Part shown: positions 24,201 through 36,979 of the stretch, in pieces
How positions within the stretch are numbered: the first letter of the stretch is position 1
How the letters are laid out: each line of letters opens with the position of its first letter
Assembly (NCBI GenBank): GCA_935421135.1
Contig: OW285196.1
Span: 7,203,501 to 7,267,500 of the forward strand
Length of the DNA: 64,000 nt
Direction of reading: 5' to 3'
Source: Bugulina stolonifera
Taxonomy: Eukaryota > Bryozoa > Gymnolaemata > Cheilostomatida > Bugulidae
Position numbers and translations under genes: made by a program
The notes under the pieces: generated by a model
What the model was told of the DNA's origin: nothing
What the model saw: the letters and a program-made list of their open reading frames with translations, nothing else
Databases searched by the model: none

Positions 24201-27200
24201 AAATTCTGGTGTCATGGAAACAGTAGCCTACAGGATGACATAACAAGAAAATTGTCTTATTTTAATAAATGTGTTCTATCATTCCCAAAAGTATAAACTA
24301 TTGACTGCACAAGGACATTTGCATCTGCAGCATAGCGAAATATAACTAGGGCTGTAAGATCAGAAAATCATTGGATTCACATTCTCATTCACAAGGAAAT
24401 TGAATAATCTGGTTCTTTCATAGTAAAAGGTACCTGTGCCAAAGTATGCTTTGAGGGCTAGGCATAATAAATATACCTTGCAACAGTGAATGTAAAAGTG
24501 ACTGTTAGATGGACTACATCCAACCACACCAATTTCACTCACTTTCATCAAACGTACTTGGCAGCGAAATGTAATGTTGACGGTTTACATAGTTATGTGG
24601 TGTTCTGTTAGTTGGCTAGAAAGTCATCCACTAAACACCACTTTGTATTCCAAGATATAAGCACAGCATTGTTGACAAGAGGAACAGGATTTTGGCACTT
24701 TGTCATACATGTAGACGCAGGACTGTGTTCCCTGCTAAAGTTTTACCCAAGAATTCATCTACATAATGTTGCACTTTTGAACAACTCTCTCCCCCAATCT
24801 TTGCTATGTATATAGGAGTGACGTAAAAGGTCTGGAAATGCAATCATGAACAAATTTTGAAAATCAGTGTATTATGTCACATTGTTTTGCCAACTGGGAG
24901 AGGCAGTGCTTTTCCTAGACAATAACACAACAAGGAACAATAAAACTACAAACAGTGAGAAAGTCTTTGAATGCTTATAATAAATAAACCCTCTTGTCAA
25001 TCAAAGTTCACCCTCCACCCATTAGAAACATATTGATCTGCCCAGTTATTCGCTTGACCTTGACCTTGCCTTGACCTTTCTAGTAAGCTTCTCTTATGTT
25101 CAAGCAGAAACGGGTATTATTTGAGTCATTAAATCTCTGATCAATCGATCAAAATAGAGTTCCGTGACACTGCTACATAGAAAGACTCACGTGTTGAACT
25201 AGGAATACTGATAGACCAGCAGCTGTTTGTTCTGTGGTGTACTCACACTGAATATTTGGGTCAATAGACCAAGAAGACTTACTATCATTAAGGCCCATGA
25301 TTGTACACTCTCTTTATATTTGACTGTGATAGGTAGTAAAAATTATAGTCCGACATCCAGTGCCTATGTGGTGACCACTACAACCCTGTAGCTGTAACAC
25401 GCTCAATAAAATTATGTAATTGGAACACACTAATAGATCGTATATTTTATTGTTGTAAAAATGGTGGCTGCCATCCTGTGAACTTTTGCCACAACTCATC
25501 AGTTAGAAATTTAATATTATTTTATCCATTTCATTGGCAGTGACTGCCCTCGCACAGAAACATCAAGTAGATCCACTCCTCAACATTTATGTGACGTGCC
25601 GTGTAGTAAAACTCTAACATCAAAATGGCGGCATAACACGACTACTATCTAAATTTTCAAGAGCTAATAAATCAGTGTTATTTGATAACATCTTTACAAC
25701 ACAGATACTGTTGCGCCCTGTATCGACACTCCATCTCTAATGACAGTAATTCTCATATAACATTGAAACTTATTATTGCCATTGCCGCATACATAATAAT
25801 GTAATGGTTTTTTGGGTTTTGGTGTAGTCGTCCTGAGACGACTCCCGAGTCCAAAATGAAGTGCCTATAAGTGGTGCCAGGCCTTCTCATAACATGAAAG
25901 ATTAACAGGTACTACACTGTAGTAGTCAAAGAACTACCAAAGACGACCCATATGATCCCGAGTCAATGCTTGTTTGCTATACTGAGAAAGAGAGTGATCC
26001 GACCTAGTAGGCAGTTCGTGTTGCAAGGTCGAGGACCTTAACAACTAGAATGACCTATCTACGAAGTGAAAGTCTCTATATATAAGTATAGAAGTGTCTT
26101 CATTGAGATCCAAGCATGAACTGAGACCATGAACATAAAAACAGTGTACTTTATATAGCATTGTAATGGTTTCTGGTATTTCGTGCGGTCGTCCTTGGAC
26201 GACTACCGACCCAAAACTGAAGTGCCTATGAGTGGTGCTAGGCCTTCTCATTACATGAAAGATCGAGCGGTCTCAGTAGTCCAAATACTACCAGGGACGA
26301 CCCATCTGGTCCCAAGTCTGACCTTCAAACTATACTATGAAAGAGAGTGATCCGACCTAGTAGGCGATTCGCTAAGCGAATGACCTGACAAAAGGAAGTG
26401 GAAGTCTCTGTATCAAGTATAGATGTGTCTTTATTGAAAGCCAAGCAAAGACTGAGACAACGAATGATAAAACATGGTCGTTTATATAGTACTGTATAAG
26501 GACTTCTGCTCGACGTAGTGTCGAGAAAAGACGACGTAGGGTCGTCCGGAAGTTGCGCAACAATATGGCCGCTGGAAGCCCGACGGCCGAACCAAAATAG
26601 GTCTGGTTATACAAAAGTTGCTTATAATTATCCAATTCATGTACAAAATGAATATCAAGGGATTCTGAGAGGTCGGGCCTCTTTACATGGGTATAAAAGG
26701 TACCAAAAGACTCAGTAATTGCCATACATGAATGTACATTGGTATATAGTTAAGTAGAATGGATATAAACACATACATGTAGATACACGTATGTAGACAG
26801 TAAATGAATGGTTTAGACATGCAATACAGTTGAGTATGAGTATACGAACAGCTGGGTATGAGAGTACGAGTGTTAGCTGAGTAGTGCTGTGGCAACTACT
26901 AGGCACTTAAGGTGCTATGGGGTTTTATCCGGGGAGCTGGAGTCGTATATAAATGTCCTATACCATCACATAGCCCCCCGATCATTGGCATTATCTCTTC
27001 GAGTATGTCTAAAGATCTGCTCCGTGAGCTGCTGGTGGAGGGATATTTTGTCTTGTACGGCTTCTGTCTGCTGGACTATAGTGAGCCGGTCTCGAACGTG
27101 TGAGTGGAGAAGTCTCTGCTGGAGTATGTATAATTGATGTCGGAGGCGTCCGACACGATTGCTCAAAGTAGTGCACAATCGTTCCCTCTCTTTATGGAAC

Positions 27201-30200
27201 TCCGCCGTAGGTGTACGGGATTCAAGAGTCTTCTTTGTGTTTTTAGTATCTGGAGGGCTGGTCGACAATGGGACGGCCTTGTCTGATCCGGTTCTAGCTT
27301 TGCGCGGCCGGGACCAACGTTTGGGTATGTCGTAGGTATCAGTCTCTCTATGGTCCAAGGCCGGAGGATCTACATGGATCTCAGGTCGCTTCGGACTGCC
27401 TAGCCGCTCCCAGGGCGACTTTCTTTTACTTGTTTACTTTGGAGCAGGTGGAGGTGTCAGCCACACCACTGCCGCTCTGGCTTCAGCTTCTGGTGGAGCT
27501 GGTATAGTGAAAGGTTTTGGTCCTACGTCTGCTGGGATGCATGAGGGGTAGGTGACCCTCTTATATAGCTTCATTGCCTTGAGGAAAAGCTGGAACATGT
27601 GGGAATCCACTTCATACTGGATGGCGCCGTGGTCTGTCTGGTTTTGATGCTGGTAGACAGTATCTGCATCACGGGCGCTGACTCCACGGGAACAGAAGAA
27701 CCGGGTAAAGTGTTGGCGTACAGGAGCCTTGATGACGTTCTCTGTCCCTTCTAGCCTACATAGTCGACATTAGGAGTCCCTTCCTTTACATCGGGCTGTC
27801 CGACGTATATCACCACTGGTCCGTGGAGAGATCCAGCAAAATTGAGACTGTGGTACTAGAGTCTCTGAAGAGGTTGTCTCTATAAGAGAAAGTGTAGATA
27901 CAAGTGGTTGATCACCATATAGATTATCAAGATTTGCGTAGGCCGACCCGTCCAGGTCGCTCGACTCAGCAATGATTTGAACAGTATCAGTGAAGTGGGT
28001 ATGCATGCCCGAGGTAGTCCCGGAGGAGAGGTGGTGCATGTCCGAGTCGGTTGGGACGGCGTCGTCCCGAAGTACCGAGGGTACTTCAGTATGACCCGAT
28101 GCGACTGGCACGACCTCATTCCTCGAGGAGTTCCCGAGACCCGAATACAGATCCTCGTCGTCCAAGAACAACAGTACCTCGTCCAAGTCTATTGGCTCAC
28201 CTGGTAAGTCCATCGGTAGGCCGACTAGGGAGGGCACTGTTTCTATAGATGAGATCCAAGTGGAGTGATCTGTTGTCCGACTGAGTGCTGTTTGAGAGGT
28301 GGCGACTGGAGCACTGAGGGATCTATCTGGATCCTGGCCTTTTATATAATATGTGTGGACTGCTCTGGTTCTCCCTGTGGTGGGCGACGTATTGTCTGCA
28401 TTAGCTAACTTCTCACCATGCAATGGATCTTCGCGGCGGCGGAAGTGCACTTGTCTGACCCCTGTAGTTAGATCTATTTTGATCTCAGGGTTGTCTGGGT
28501 CACCGAATCTGTCTGCTAAGGTAGGTAGTAAACACGGTCCATGCCGTGTCGGTCTGTGACAGGTAGTTGTCTTGGCAGTCCGTTTGGGATTAATCTTGTC
28601 TGTGACAGCCTCTGGAGGTCAGCCTCGCTTCCACCGGGCCTTCCTCCTGTATGTTAAGGGTCTTTTGTCTCTAGTGTAGGGCGTAAGCATCCGGACGTAG
28701 GCGGCTCTGCCTTTTGAACCTCTGCCCCAGTCGGGCGGTTTGAATAACGGGTGTTGGAAAAAGTCGACAACACCTTCCTTGAAGCGGTTTACACCTGAGC
28801 TACGTTCTTGGATGCGCGGCTTCTTAGCCTGTCGGCCCTGGTCCTCCACTTGCCTCTTCTTCTTCGCTGTTCCTCCCTCAACTTCTAGTCCCCCTATCGG
28901 GTAGCCAGGGCATCGGCATTGTTCATCGACATCATACGGAGTTGTACTGAGTGGTAAGGATCCTTTTCCTCCCTCGGCCACTGGTCCTCTGTGTGGGTGT
29001 CCAGGATGTCGGCATTGTCCATCGACGTCAGGCGGAGGCGTACTAAGTGATGAGTTGTCCGTTCCTTCCTCGGCCCCTGGTCCTCTGTGTGGGTATCCAG
29101 GACGTCGACATGGGTCATCGACGTCGGGCGGAGGTGTACTAGGCTTCATCCCAGGCATCGTCCTTGGTTTATAGGCGCTTCCCGTTCTATCAACACACGA
29201 CCATTGATCTCGGTTGGTGTATACTTTGGCGGTATTGCAATTAACAGAACACCGGTGCTTGGCCAGGTAGGGCATTCCTAAGACGCCGTCTTCTGGTATG
29301 GAGCTGATAAGGAACAGTTCTTGGCTGAAAGTGCGACCGACTACCATGGGTAGTCTTACCAATCCCTCGAACTTGAGAGTCGACCCATCGACTATCTTTC
29401 CGTATGGCTGGTATACTGGTAGGACTTCTACGTCGGGTCTCTGCAGCTTCTTCAGGGTGCGAGGTGATATCAGGTTGGTTGTACAGCCTGTGTCCAAGAG
29501 TAGGGTTACATCTTGTTTGCATAGTCATTCCTGCAGGTACAGGCTAGGCACGTGCGGCTTCACGTAGGTTACTGGAGTTACTGTTTTAGAAGGGGGGTCG
29601 GCTTTCCCGACCAGATTCATTGGACGGTCTTCCGAGATGGGAATATGAGAGGAGTGAGGAGTTTGTAGGGCCCGAGTGTCAGCCTCTACTGCCTCGGGCC
29701 GGAGCCTTTTCCCGACTCGAGTACTCTTGGCTCTGGGTGTGTGGGGGAGTTGTCCCTGTTAGTCCGTTGAGGAAGTTGACCAGGTTTCTTGCTGGTCTGC
29801 CAGGAGGGTCTGTTTCGTGGTCCTGGCGTTTTGGGGGCATCTAGTAATCCTCGGAGCTGTCTGACTTCTCGGCTGAGTGTTTGGATGGCCTCTTTCAGGT
29901 CGTTGATCCAGGTCAGGTCGGAGTCCACTGTATTCACCTGAAGTGTCTCCGGCTCGGGTTCTGTCACTGCCCTTATCTGGTGTGCTTTACTTCCACGGGA
30001 AGGTCCCTTGACGAGCAGGAAGTCATTTCCGGCTCGGACGGCTGAGTCCACATCTCTAGGGTTTATGGCCAATAAGTGTCTCTGTGGTGTCCGTCTTCAG
30101 GAGAGTTGCTGAAGTTTTCTACAGCCAATACCCGGCGGTGTGCCTCGGGTAGTTCCTGGAAAACCACATGTACAAGTTTCTTGACTAGGGTGGCATGTTC

Positions 30201-33200
30201 TTGTAGAGACATGCCGGGATGTTTTCGCAGCTGTATGAGCTGGAGTCTAGCTTCCTTATCTGTCAACCCGAAGCGGGCGCGTAGGGCTTCGAAGATCCCG
30301 TCTGTAGAGCGGGGTCGACCACATTCTTGTGCCGACCCCTTGAGAGCTTCTCGCAAGTGTAGGTACATGGCTGCCGAGCTCCAATCATTGGCCTCGGCTA
30401 TCGTCAGGAATTGTTCTATAAAGAACTCGACTTCTCCTTGTCCCTCGAACTGTGGTGTCTTGAAGGAGGGTTGAGGCGGGAGAGGTCGGGCTATTTCTAT
30501 GTATTGTCCGAGTACCTCTACTAGCCTGTCTATCTCACTAGTCATTGTCTGAGTATAGATTAAGCCTCCTGATGGGTGAGACGTGTCGTCCCTGTCTTGA
30601 TAATAGTGTCTGGTAGTGAATAAATTGCTTTGAATTGTTAGGCCGGGTCAGCCTAGTGACGTACTGAGTACCGTCAATCTGTTCTGGATCCGAGGTCGGT
30701 CTTTAGTTAAAGATCCGGCGTAGGTCGGGCTACATCCAGCGGAACCACGAGAATTAAGGGTGCGCTTTAGCTTTTGTCACCTTCTCGTCATGCGGGTTCC
30801 CGGGTCCGAGTCCTTAATCGCCGGTGAAGAATTGAAGAGTGAGATCGGTCGAGTTACCGAGGCCGAGGTCACCTTCCTTCTGCTTCGTACTGTAAGAGTA
30901 CGACCTTAGAATCCCACCGCTGCCACCAATGTAATGGTTTCTAGTATTTTGTGAAGTCGTCCTTGGACGACTACCGACCCAAAACTGAAGTGCCTATGAG
31001 TGGTGCTAGGCCTTCTCATTACATGAAAGATCGAGCGGTCTCAGTGGTCCAAATACTACCAGAGACAATCCATCTGGTCCCAAGTCTGACCTTCAGACTA
31101 TACTATGAAAGAGAGTGATCCGACCTAGTAGGCGGTTCGCTATGCGAATGACCTGACAAAAGGAAGTGAAAGTCTCTGTATCAAGTATAGATGTATCTTT
31201 ATTGGAAGCCAAGCAAAGACTGAGACAACGAATGATAAAACATGGTCCTTTATATAGTATAAGGACTTCCGCCCGACGTAGTGTCGGTAAAAGACGACGT
31301 AGGGTCGTCCGGCAGTTGCGCAACAATATGGCCGCCAGAAGCCCGACGGCCGACCCAAAATAGGTCGGGTTATACAAAAGTTGCTTATAATCATCTAATT
31401 CATGTACAAAATGAATATCAAGGGATTCTGAGAGGTCGGGCCTCTTTACATGGGTATAAAAGGTACCAAAAGACTCAGTAATTGCCATACATGAATGTAC
31501 ATTGGTATAATATAGTTAAGTAGAATGGATATAAACACGTAGATACACGTATGTAGACAGTAAATGCATGGTTTAGACATGCAATACAGTTGAGTATGAG
31601 TATACGAACAGCTGGGTATGAGAGTACGAGTGTTAGCTGAGTAGTGCTGTGGCAACTACTAGGCACTTAAGGTGCTATGGGGTTTTATCCGGGTAGCTGG
31701 AGTCGTATATAAATGTCCTGTACCATCACAGTATTGGAACCTCCGGAGGCAGTTCGGGTGGAAAGTTCTAGATTAGTATTTTGCATCAAAACAAGTCTGA
31801 TGCAATGTCTACTAATAAGCATCAACCTTCATAGAAGGACACTAGGATACAAGTAAAAAGCCAGACAAATATGTCATGGAAAAATACAGTAAAGTGTACA
31901 ATAACAATGCCTAGCTAATTATAAACACTTAGACTAACAGTCGGGTCGGCCTTACGGCCTAATAATGTAATTAAGATTACTGTTTACCCAGGAAACTATA
32001 TAAGTGTTAGAGTTCTGGCTTCTGCTGTTCTAGCAAGTGGTCTAGACACAGCACCATAATTTTAGTGTTCCTGCGTGGTCGAACCTCAGCCCTCGGCCCT
32101 TAGGAGTTGTCCGGACCATTACAATATTATATTATATATTATTATAATGTTTTCAAGGAATAAAAGTACATGTTGATGCTCTACTGCTGCCCTAAACCTG
32201 CCACAGCTGCAACTGCAATCATGTTGGTTTTGCTTGGTTGCAAGTACATGTATCATGTATGCTGCACTGAGTATATATTATGCAGTATCAATGGATTACA
32301 AGTACATGTATTCTGTACTGTAAGCTTACTATGATAGTGGAGGACACTTTGCTGTAGTTGAGATCAGTGAAGTGGAACAGGCACATGCTAGAGTGTGCAT
32401 TATTATCGTTGATAGTAAGCCCGATGATGAAAATACATTAGCTTTGGGAAAATTTCTTACCCCAACGTCCTTGGGGACCGTTGGGGCTTCACACCACCAC
32501 TGAATACAATACTAATCTGTAAGATTGCATGCACCGTGTAACCACCTCAATTTTTCCAATTCAAACACTGGTTCTTTATCACATGTATGTTGTTCTCAGT
32601 AAGAATGAAGCTTTTTGGTATTCTCGACTTCCATTGAATGTGTAAATATGCATGTATCTAATTTGTTGTAGGCGCATACATTATACAACTCTGTAGCTGG
32701 CAGACAACCAAAAGCAAGAAAGAAATGGACTGTACAAGCAATAGAACTGCAGGCAATGGCTCTACGGATTGATAAGGATGATTGTTATATATCGGTGCTT
32801 TATGAAAACATCAACATTTTGGCCACACATCTGCAAGAGACACGTAAATATTGCAAAACACAACTCGCGGGCATGCATGTGTTAGCAGAGCAAATGTCTA
32901 CCTTAGACCCATCCGAGAACAGAGTAGCAACCGGTGAGTTTTGCGAAGGAATCAGTCAGCTCTCTTTATACTGTACAGACCGCATGATCACTCTATCAAA
33001 ACTGGTATTCCAATTTAGTGTTGAAAGTTTGGTAGAAGATGTTCCGTGTGGATTTTGTGTAGTTGCTTTGGGCTCCTTAGCTAAAGGGGAGGCAACACCT
33101 TACTCTGACTTTGAATACATGTTTATCGTTGAACGAAAGGATGAGCACACTTTACCCTACTTTGAGAAGCTAGCGATGGCCAGTTATTTCCTCATTGGAT

Positions 33201-35545
33201 ATCTTCAAGAAACTAAACTTGATGGCATGGCCATTGCAGAATTGGCTGGTTGGTTTCAGGATAAGCAAAGAAGCGGATTTAAAATTGACGGCTTGAAAAA
33301 GAAGGCAGGAAACATTCCTACAGGAAATGGGTCAGCGAAGACTAAAAACTGGCTAATACTGACTCTAGATGCATTATTAAAAAAATATCATGAGATTTTT
33401 CTCATGCCAGACCTGAAGAAAGCAAAGATAGGAGACTTTACAGCTATGCTTCATTATACAAGGTCAGTCTACACTCACGGGACGTCATCACATAGCCTTC
33501 TTGAACAGTTCAACACTATGAAGATTACTCAGGCAAGTAGAAATCGAATACGTGCTAACTTTGCGATGTTCAAAGCTGATTCCGAGAAGTTCGGTTTCAA
33601 ACCAACTGAGAGGTTTGTTAACCAAGGGTTTTCCATTAACACAAAGAATGAGCTCTACAGGTACCCATCAATATTGTTAAACAATATTTCTATAATTCTG
33701 GGTGTCTGTGGTTCCAGCTCGTGGGAGACTTTACAGATGCTGAGTTCAGGAAATTTTATCTCTGAGTCCATCCATAAATCTTTATCATTTCTTTTGGCCT
33801 GCTCATGCTACTTTCGGCTATCAACATACCTGTTTTATGATTCCCAAGATGATCGACTGTCAGTGCTGCCACTGAGTGCTGTTCTAGATTTTCCTGGAAG
33901 AAGTATTTCAAAAATACCTGACCAGGCAGGAAAGAGATGGTATCTTTCCCAAGGTCTATTGGACATGTACTGCAAACACTCAATTCCATTGAAAAGCCAC
34001 ATCACCAAGTGGATCAAATCAAAAGACATAAATGCTTTGTTGAATCTAGAAATTACGCCCTCTAGTTGGTGGGTAAAGTTTCAAACATACCACTACTGTA
34101 ATCGGTGGTCTGAAAGTCAACATTATTTTCAAGAGCATATCGAAGGAAACATAATGCAAAATCCAGAAGCGACCATTAGAATGATTCAAGAGGAATTTCC
34201 AAATGACTTACGCGAGCTCTTGAATTGTGTCAAAGCTTTGACATACTCACTATCTGAACACAGACATGAAAAGGTTGCCCTGCAATACAACGAAGAAGTG
34301 CTGAAAATAGCAGAAAGTTCAAGAACACAAAGAAATGAAGATGTACAGCAGGCCTTGTTGGCAGATATTCATGCAGAAATTGGGACAAGTCATTATGGAT
34401 TACATCAGTATTCCGATGCCAAATTAAATTTTGAAAAATCCTTGGAGCTCTATAATGGCTTGAGAGATAGAGCAAGTGTTGCAAGAAATGTCAACTTATT
34501 AGCGAAAATGCACCTCAAGTTGGGCGAATGCCACCTCATGATGTATGAGTGTGAAAAATCTATAGGCCACTTCATAGAAGCACTGCAAATTTGTTATGAC
34601 GATGCATTGGATTCGTCATCGCATTCAGTCGTTTCTGTTGACTTATCGCTGGAGTCGCCAGAAAGTAGGCTAACCTTCTTAATCAACCCGACTGTCGTAC
34701 TCGCACACGTTATTTGGACAATGGGAATTGCATATCAATACACAAAATACTACCAAAGAGCATTCCTATACTTTCAAAAGGCTCTTGAAATGTTCCTAGA
34801 ATTGTATGGTGAAAATGGTTGCCATAAAGACATTGCCAATACATTGTACCATCTAGGAGTGGCAGAAGACTTTGTGAACAAAGGGGTGCCATTCGCAAAG
34901 TATTTTATGGAAGGATTTCTAAAAACAACTCAGCTGTATGGTACAGAGCAACAACTAGAGGAGGTAATAAGCAGAATTCCATTCCGTGAGAGTGAATCGT
35001 TCTACGACGCTACAATCACGACATTCACTCTGCTGAATCGGTTTTGTGTAGCACATTCCCAATCGGCTACAGTCTGCTATACAGTAGGAAACCATATATC
35101 ATACCGGGGATATCATGATGCTGCAGAAAGATCGTATGCGTTAGCTTGGGGTATGCTGGAGAGTCCTGATTGCCCGGATGAGTACTCATACGCTTACAAA
35201 GCACAAACCCTAGCAGGGAGAGCTACAAACAACTGGAAAAATGGAGACGGTTTATCGGCAGAACCACTTTATAATGAAGCGCTAGATATTTTGAGTGATA
35301 AGAGTGAGTCATGCTGTATGTTAGATGTGGCAGAAATCCTGATAAACATGGGAGACATGTATGTCTCGCTAGCAGAATCTACGGTAGGGCATGCATCGCT
35401 GACTCAGTACTGTAAGGCAAAAGAATGTTACACAATGTCAAAACGCAAACACCAGAGTGTCTGTGCAGATAATGAACACCCACAGTTGTTGGAGATCAAG
35501 TATAAGTTGAGTCATCTCGCAAACACAATGAGTAACTCTAGCTAA
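21244..35545 (+). CDS. Nucleotidyltransferase-fold + TPR protein, copy 2
   Basis: Exons 21244-21270 (MANTGAKYV), 22812-22967 and 32672-35545, all phase 0 with GT/AG, give 1,018 residues. The layout equals copy 1 throughout: GSLAKGEATPYSDFE at about residues 195-209, then the conserved helical segment, then TPR-like helices from mid-protein to the end. Last-exon proteins of copies 1 and 2 align end to end at roughly two thirds identity by eye. The last exon is open at its acceptor (TTGTAG at 32666-32671), so translation does not need the ATG at 32756. The second intron is 9.7 kb because it holds a nested LTR pair. AATAAA at 35936-35941 may end the transcript. Catalytic activity is inferred only from the GS...SD-E motif. 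Confidence 0.8.
26162..26970 (-). repeat. 3' LTR of the gag-protease element
   Basis: 809 bp, near-identical to 30930-31730. It contains a CTTTTATACCC sequence (minus strand) that could serve as a TATA-like promoter. Confidence 0.9.
26966..27358 (-). CDS. Basic coiled-coil ORF at the 3' end of the LTR element
   Basis: 130 codons, charged, with a helical central part (RVGRLRHQLYILQQRLL). It ends at the purine tract next to the 3' LTR. I do not recognise it. It may be a separate accessory protein or the degraded tail of the upstream frame. Confidence 0.4.
   Translation of the reverse strand: MDHRETDTYDIPKRWSRPRKARTGSDKAVPLSTSPPDTKNTKKTLESRTPTAEFHKERERLCTTLSNRVGRLRHQLYILQQRLLHSHVRDRLTIVQQTEAVQDKISLHQQLTEQIFRHTRRDNANDRGAM
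27434..29528 (-). pseudogene. Aspartic protease followed by a novel non-polymerase region
   Basis: One frame from about 29528 down to 27434, broken by TGA at 28619-28621 and TAA at 27770-27772. The N-terminal part holds the retropepsin motif LLLDTGCTTNLIS and the downstream VLGMPYLAKHRC. Three imperfect repeats of about 33-36 residues follow (each like STPPPDVD-C-PGYPHRGP). Then comes sequence I do not recognise, including ADRFGDPDNPEIKIDL, an acidic stretch (IDLDEVLLFLDDEDLYSGL), and a cysteine/histidine segment (CRLCRLEG, later HFTRFFCSRG). Reverse transcriptase motifs such as YxDD are absent. Confidence 0.7.
29686..30545 (-). pseudogene. Gag-like protein, frameshifted
   Basis: Starts at 30545 with 160 residues resembling Ty3-type capsid (helical segments FEGQGEVEFFIEQFLTIAEA, ALKGSAQEC, RKHPGMSLQEHATLVKKL). 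The frame then ends at 30063. The expected continuation (AINPRDVDSAVRAGNDFLLV) is in another frame, 29686-30072, so one frameshift lies just above 30072. No CCHC zinc knuckle is visible. The protein would package element RNA. Confidence 0.72.
30930..31730 (-). repeat. 5' LTR of the gag-protease element
   Basis: 801 bp, ends TGTAATGG...CCATCACA on the plus strand. Differs from the 3' LTR by scattered substitutions and small indels. Confidence 0.9.
32124..32671 (+). other. End of intron 2 of NTase-TPR copy 2, with MITE fragment
   Basis: About 32510-32574 matches the right end of the hAT-type MITE family (TGTAAGATTGCATGCACCGT), without its left end. The rest is unremarkable AT-rich intron up to the acceptor at 32671. 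Confidence 0.55.
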
Positions 35546-36209
35546 TTCAATGACCTCTATGGGCTGCTATTATCACTTTATTCCTAGTATATACATGTAT
35601 TCAATATTATCTTATACCACAATGTAATTATTTAATATGTTAGTTTGAGTTATAGCCTGATGGTTTGATACTGTACAGTGTTTTATAGTGTTTATAGCAG
35701 CTATGATAGGTACCTGTATAATAATATGTTTACAAGCTTGTTACATTTTTGTAACTGATATTATGTACTATAAATATCTCCGGTTTGATTAGTGTTACTA
35801 CATGCACATTTTAGGACCTACATGTATATTGTTAGAATACAATAATTATATTGCCCTGTAGTGTACATGTACCTACATAGTATATGCGCTTCTGGTTACA
35901 GAGAGAATATAACACCTATGCCTACATTGTATATAAATAAATATATAAATAGTATCTAGACAGTTCATCTCCTCTCCTGTGCAATTTCAAAAACACTTGA
36001 CAAATCTAGAATAATGGCAGGTCTGCTTATGTGATGTCATTACATGTATATATGAGAACTTGTAGCTCAGTTTCCTGAAGCGCCTTTCAGACTGTCGTTT
36101 ATAGCAACTACTTCCGACGAGCCGCCAACGCCACCCACAATGTGGTTTACTATTACTAAACTGTAGTTTGCACATGTTAATTAGCGATGGGGTTCAACTA
36201 GCCATAGGG
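35546..36209. other. 3' flank of NTase-TPR copy 2
   Basis: AT-rich; AATAAA at 35936-35941 and several TACATGTA motifs. No further gene seen. Confidence 0.5.
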
Positions 36210-36272
36210 GTCATCGAGTTCAAGAAGCTGAAGCTTGAACTGTTCAAGGCTCAGCTTGTTGAACTCGATGAC
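36210..36272. repeat. Near-perfect 63-bp hairpin
   Basis: Outer arms 36210-36223 and 36259-36272 are perfect over 14 bases (GTCATCGAGTTCAA). The inner arms pair 14 of 16 around a 2-base loop. It immediately precedes a partial LTR. Confidence 0.85.
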
Positions 36273-36302
36273 TCCTACTGCTCATTTGAGCATGTCACTT
36301 TG

Positions 36303-36979
36303 CCTGGTGCTAGAGGCCTTCTATATTACATAAGAGGGCAAACAGTACTTGTAGTTATGTTAGCTAACCAAGACGACCCATAGGTCCCGAGTCAATGCTT
36401 GAGAAAGAGTATGTTAAGCCCTAGTAGGTTGTTCAGGCATCAAGGTCCAAAGACCTAATCAGCTGGAACTAACCTTAGCTACGAGAGAAGACTCTGTGTA
36501 AGTAGTATAGAAGTATCTTTATTGAGATCCAAGCATCAACTGACGGAACAACACGAATGCACGCGTTTTATAGAGTTTTCGACTCCGGTAAATTTTCCTG
36601 TAAACGGACGATGTAGCATCGTTTGAAAATTGCACAACAAGATGTCTGCCAAGTAGCCAAGGGCCGACGTAACAATGGTCAGCCTTAAACAAAACATGCA
36701 AACTAAATGAAACAAATTAATTACAACAATATCTGAGACATCGGCCTTGTTTACACGAGTATAAAAAGGCAGCTATACATAGTGATTTATAACATTAGCC
36801 CAAGAAATGCATAACGGAGTAAGTTACTAACAGGTGTAAGTATATGAATGTATAATTGAGGTAAGTACAGGAATAATTAGACGAGTATAAGCAGAGCGAG
36901 ACAGCTACCAGGTACTTGGTGTACATAAATGTCCATCAGGTAGGCTGAGGCCCATTATTAGGTGTCCTGGGCCACCACA
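36303..36979 (-). repeat. Solo LTR, left end missing
   Basis: Matches 39400-39934 from GGTGCTAGAGGCCTTC to the end CTGGGCCACCACA, followed by ATAT. The first 70 or so bases are absent, replaced by the hairpin region. Related to, but distinct from, the LTR at 26162-26970. Confidence 0.72.

Larger units (their letters stand above)
18130..26161. repeat. Segmental duplication block A
   Basis: Alignable in the same order to 39230-64000 (block B) once insertions are removed. Landmark pairs: 18290-18530 with 39970-40220; 20808-21290 with 41570-42070; 22330-23090 with 42117-42860; 24700-25360 with 42880-43680, 51822-51892; 25361-25690 with 62620-63355; 25780-26160 with 63690-64000. Block B lacks about 1.0 kb (near 21310-22345) and 1.6 kb (near 23095-24710) that are present here. 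Confidence 0.88.
26162..31730 (-). mobile_element. Non-autonomous LTR retrotransposon with gag-protease and a novel region
   Basis: Read on the minus strand: 5' LTR 30930-31730 (801 bp), primer-binding region starting TGGTGGCAGCGGTGGGAT just inside it, gag (29686-30545), aspartic protease and a long unknown region (27434-29528), a basic ORF (26966-27358), purine tract CGGGGGGCTA, then 3' LTR 26162-26970 (809 bp). LTRs start TG and end CA; flanks GCAT and GTAT give a 4-bp duplication with one change. No reverse transcriptase, RNase H or integrase is seen, so it must depend on another element. LTR copies are very similar, so the insertion is fairly young. Confidence 0.87.
25800..32123 (-). repeat. 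Solo LTR interrupted by a younger LTR element
   Basis: Two halves, 25800-26161 and 31731-32123 (about 755 bp together), begin TGTAATGG and end CCATTACA on the plus strand. The right flank is ATAT; the left flank is ATAA, but the block B copy at 63713 has ATAT, so the duplication was ATAT. The 26162-31730 element sits inside it. Present in block B as well, so it predates the segmental duplication. Confidence 0.75.

Noticed and set aside
36210..36272. A microRNA gene call
   Set aside because: The fold is good but no other support exists from sequence alone; kept as a hairpin repeat.
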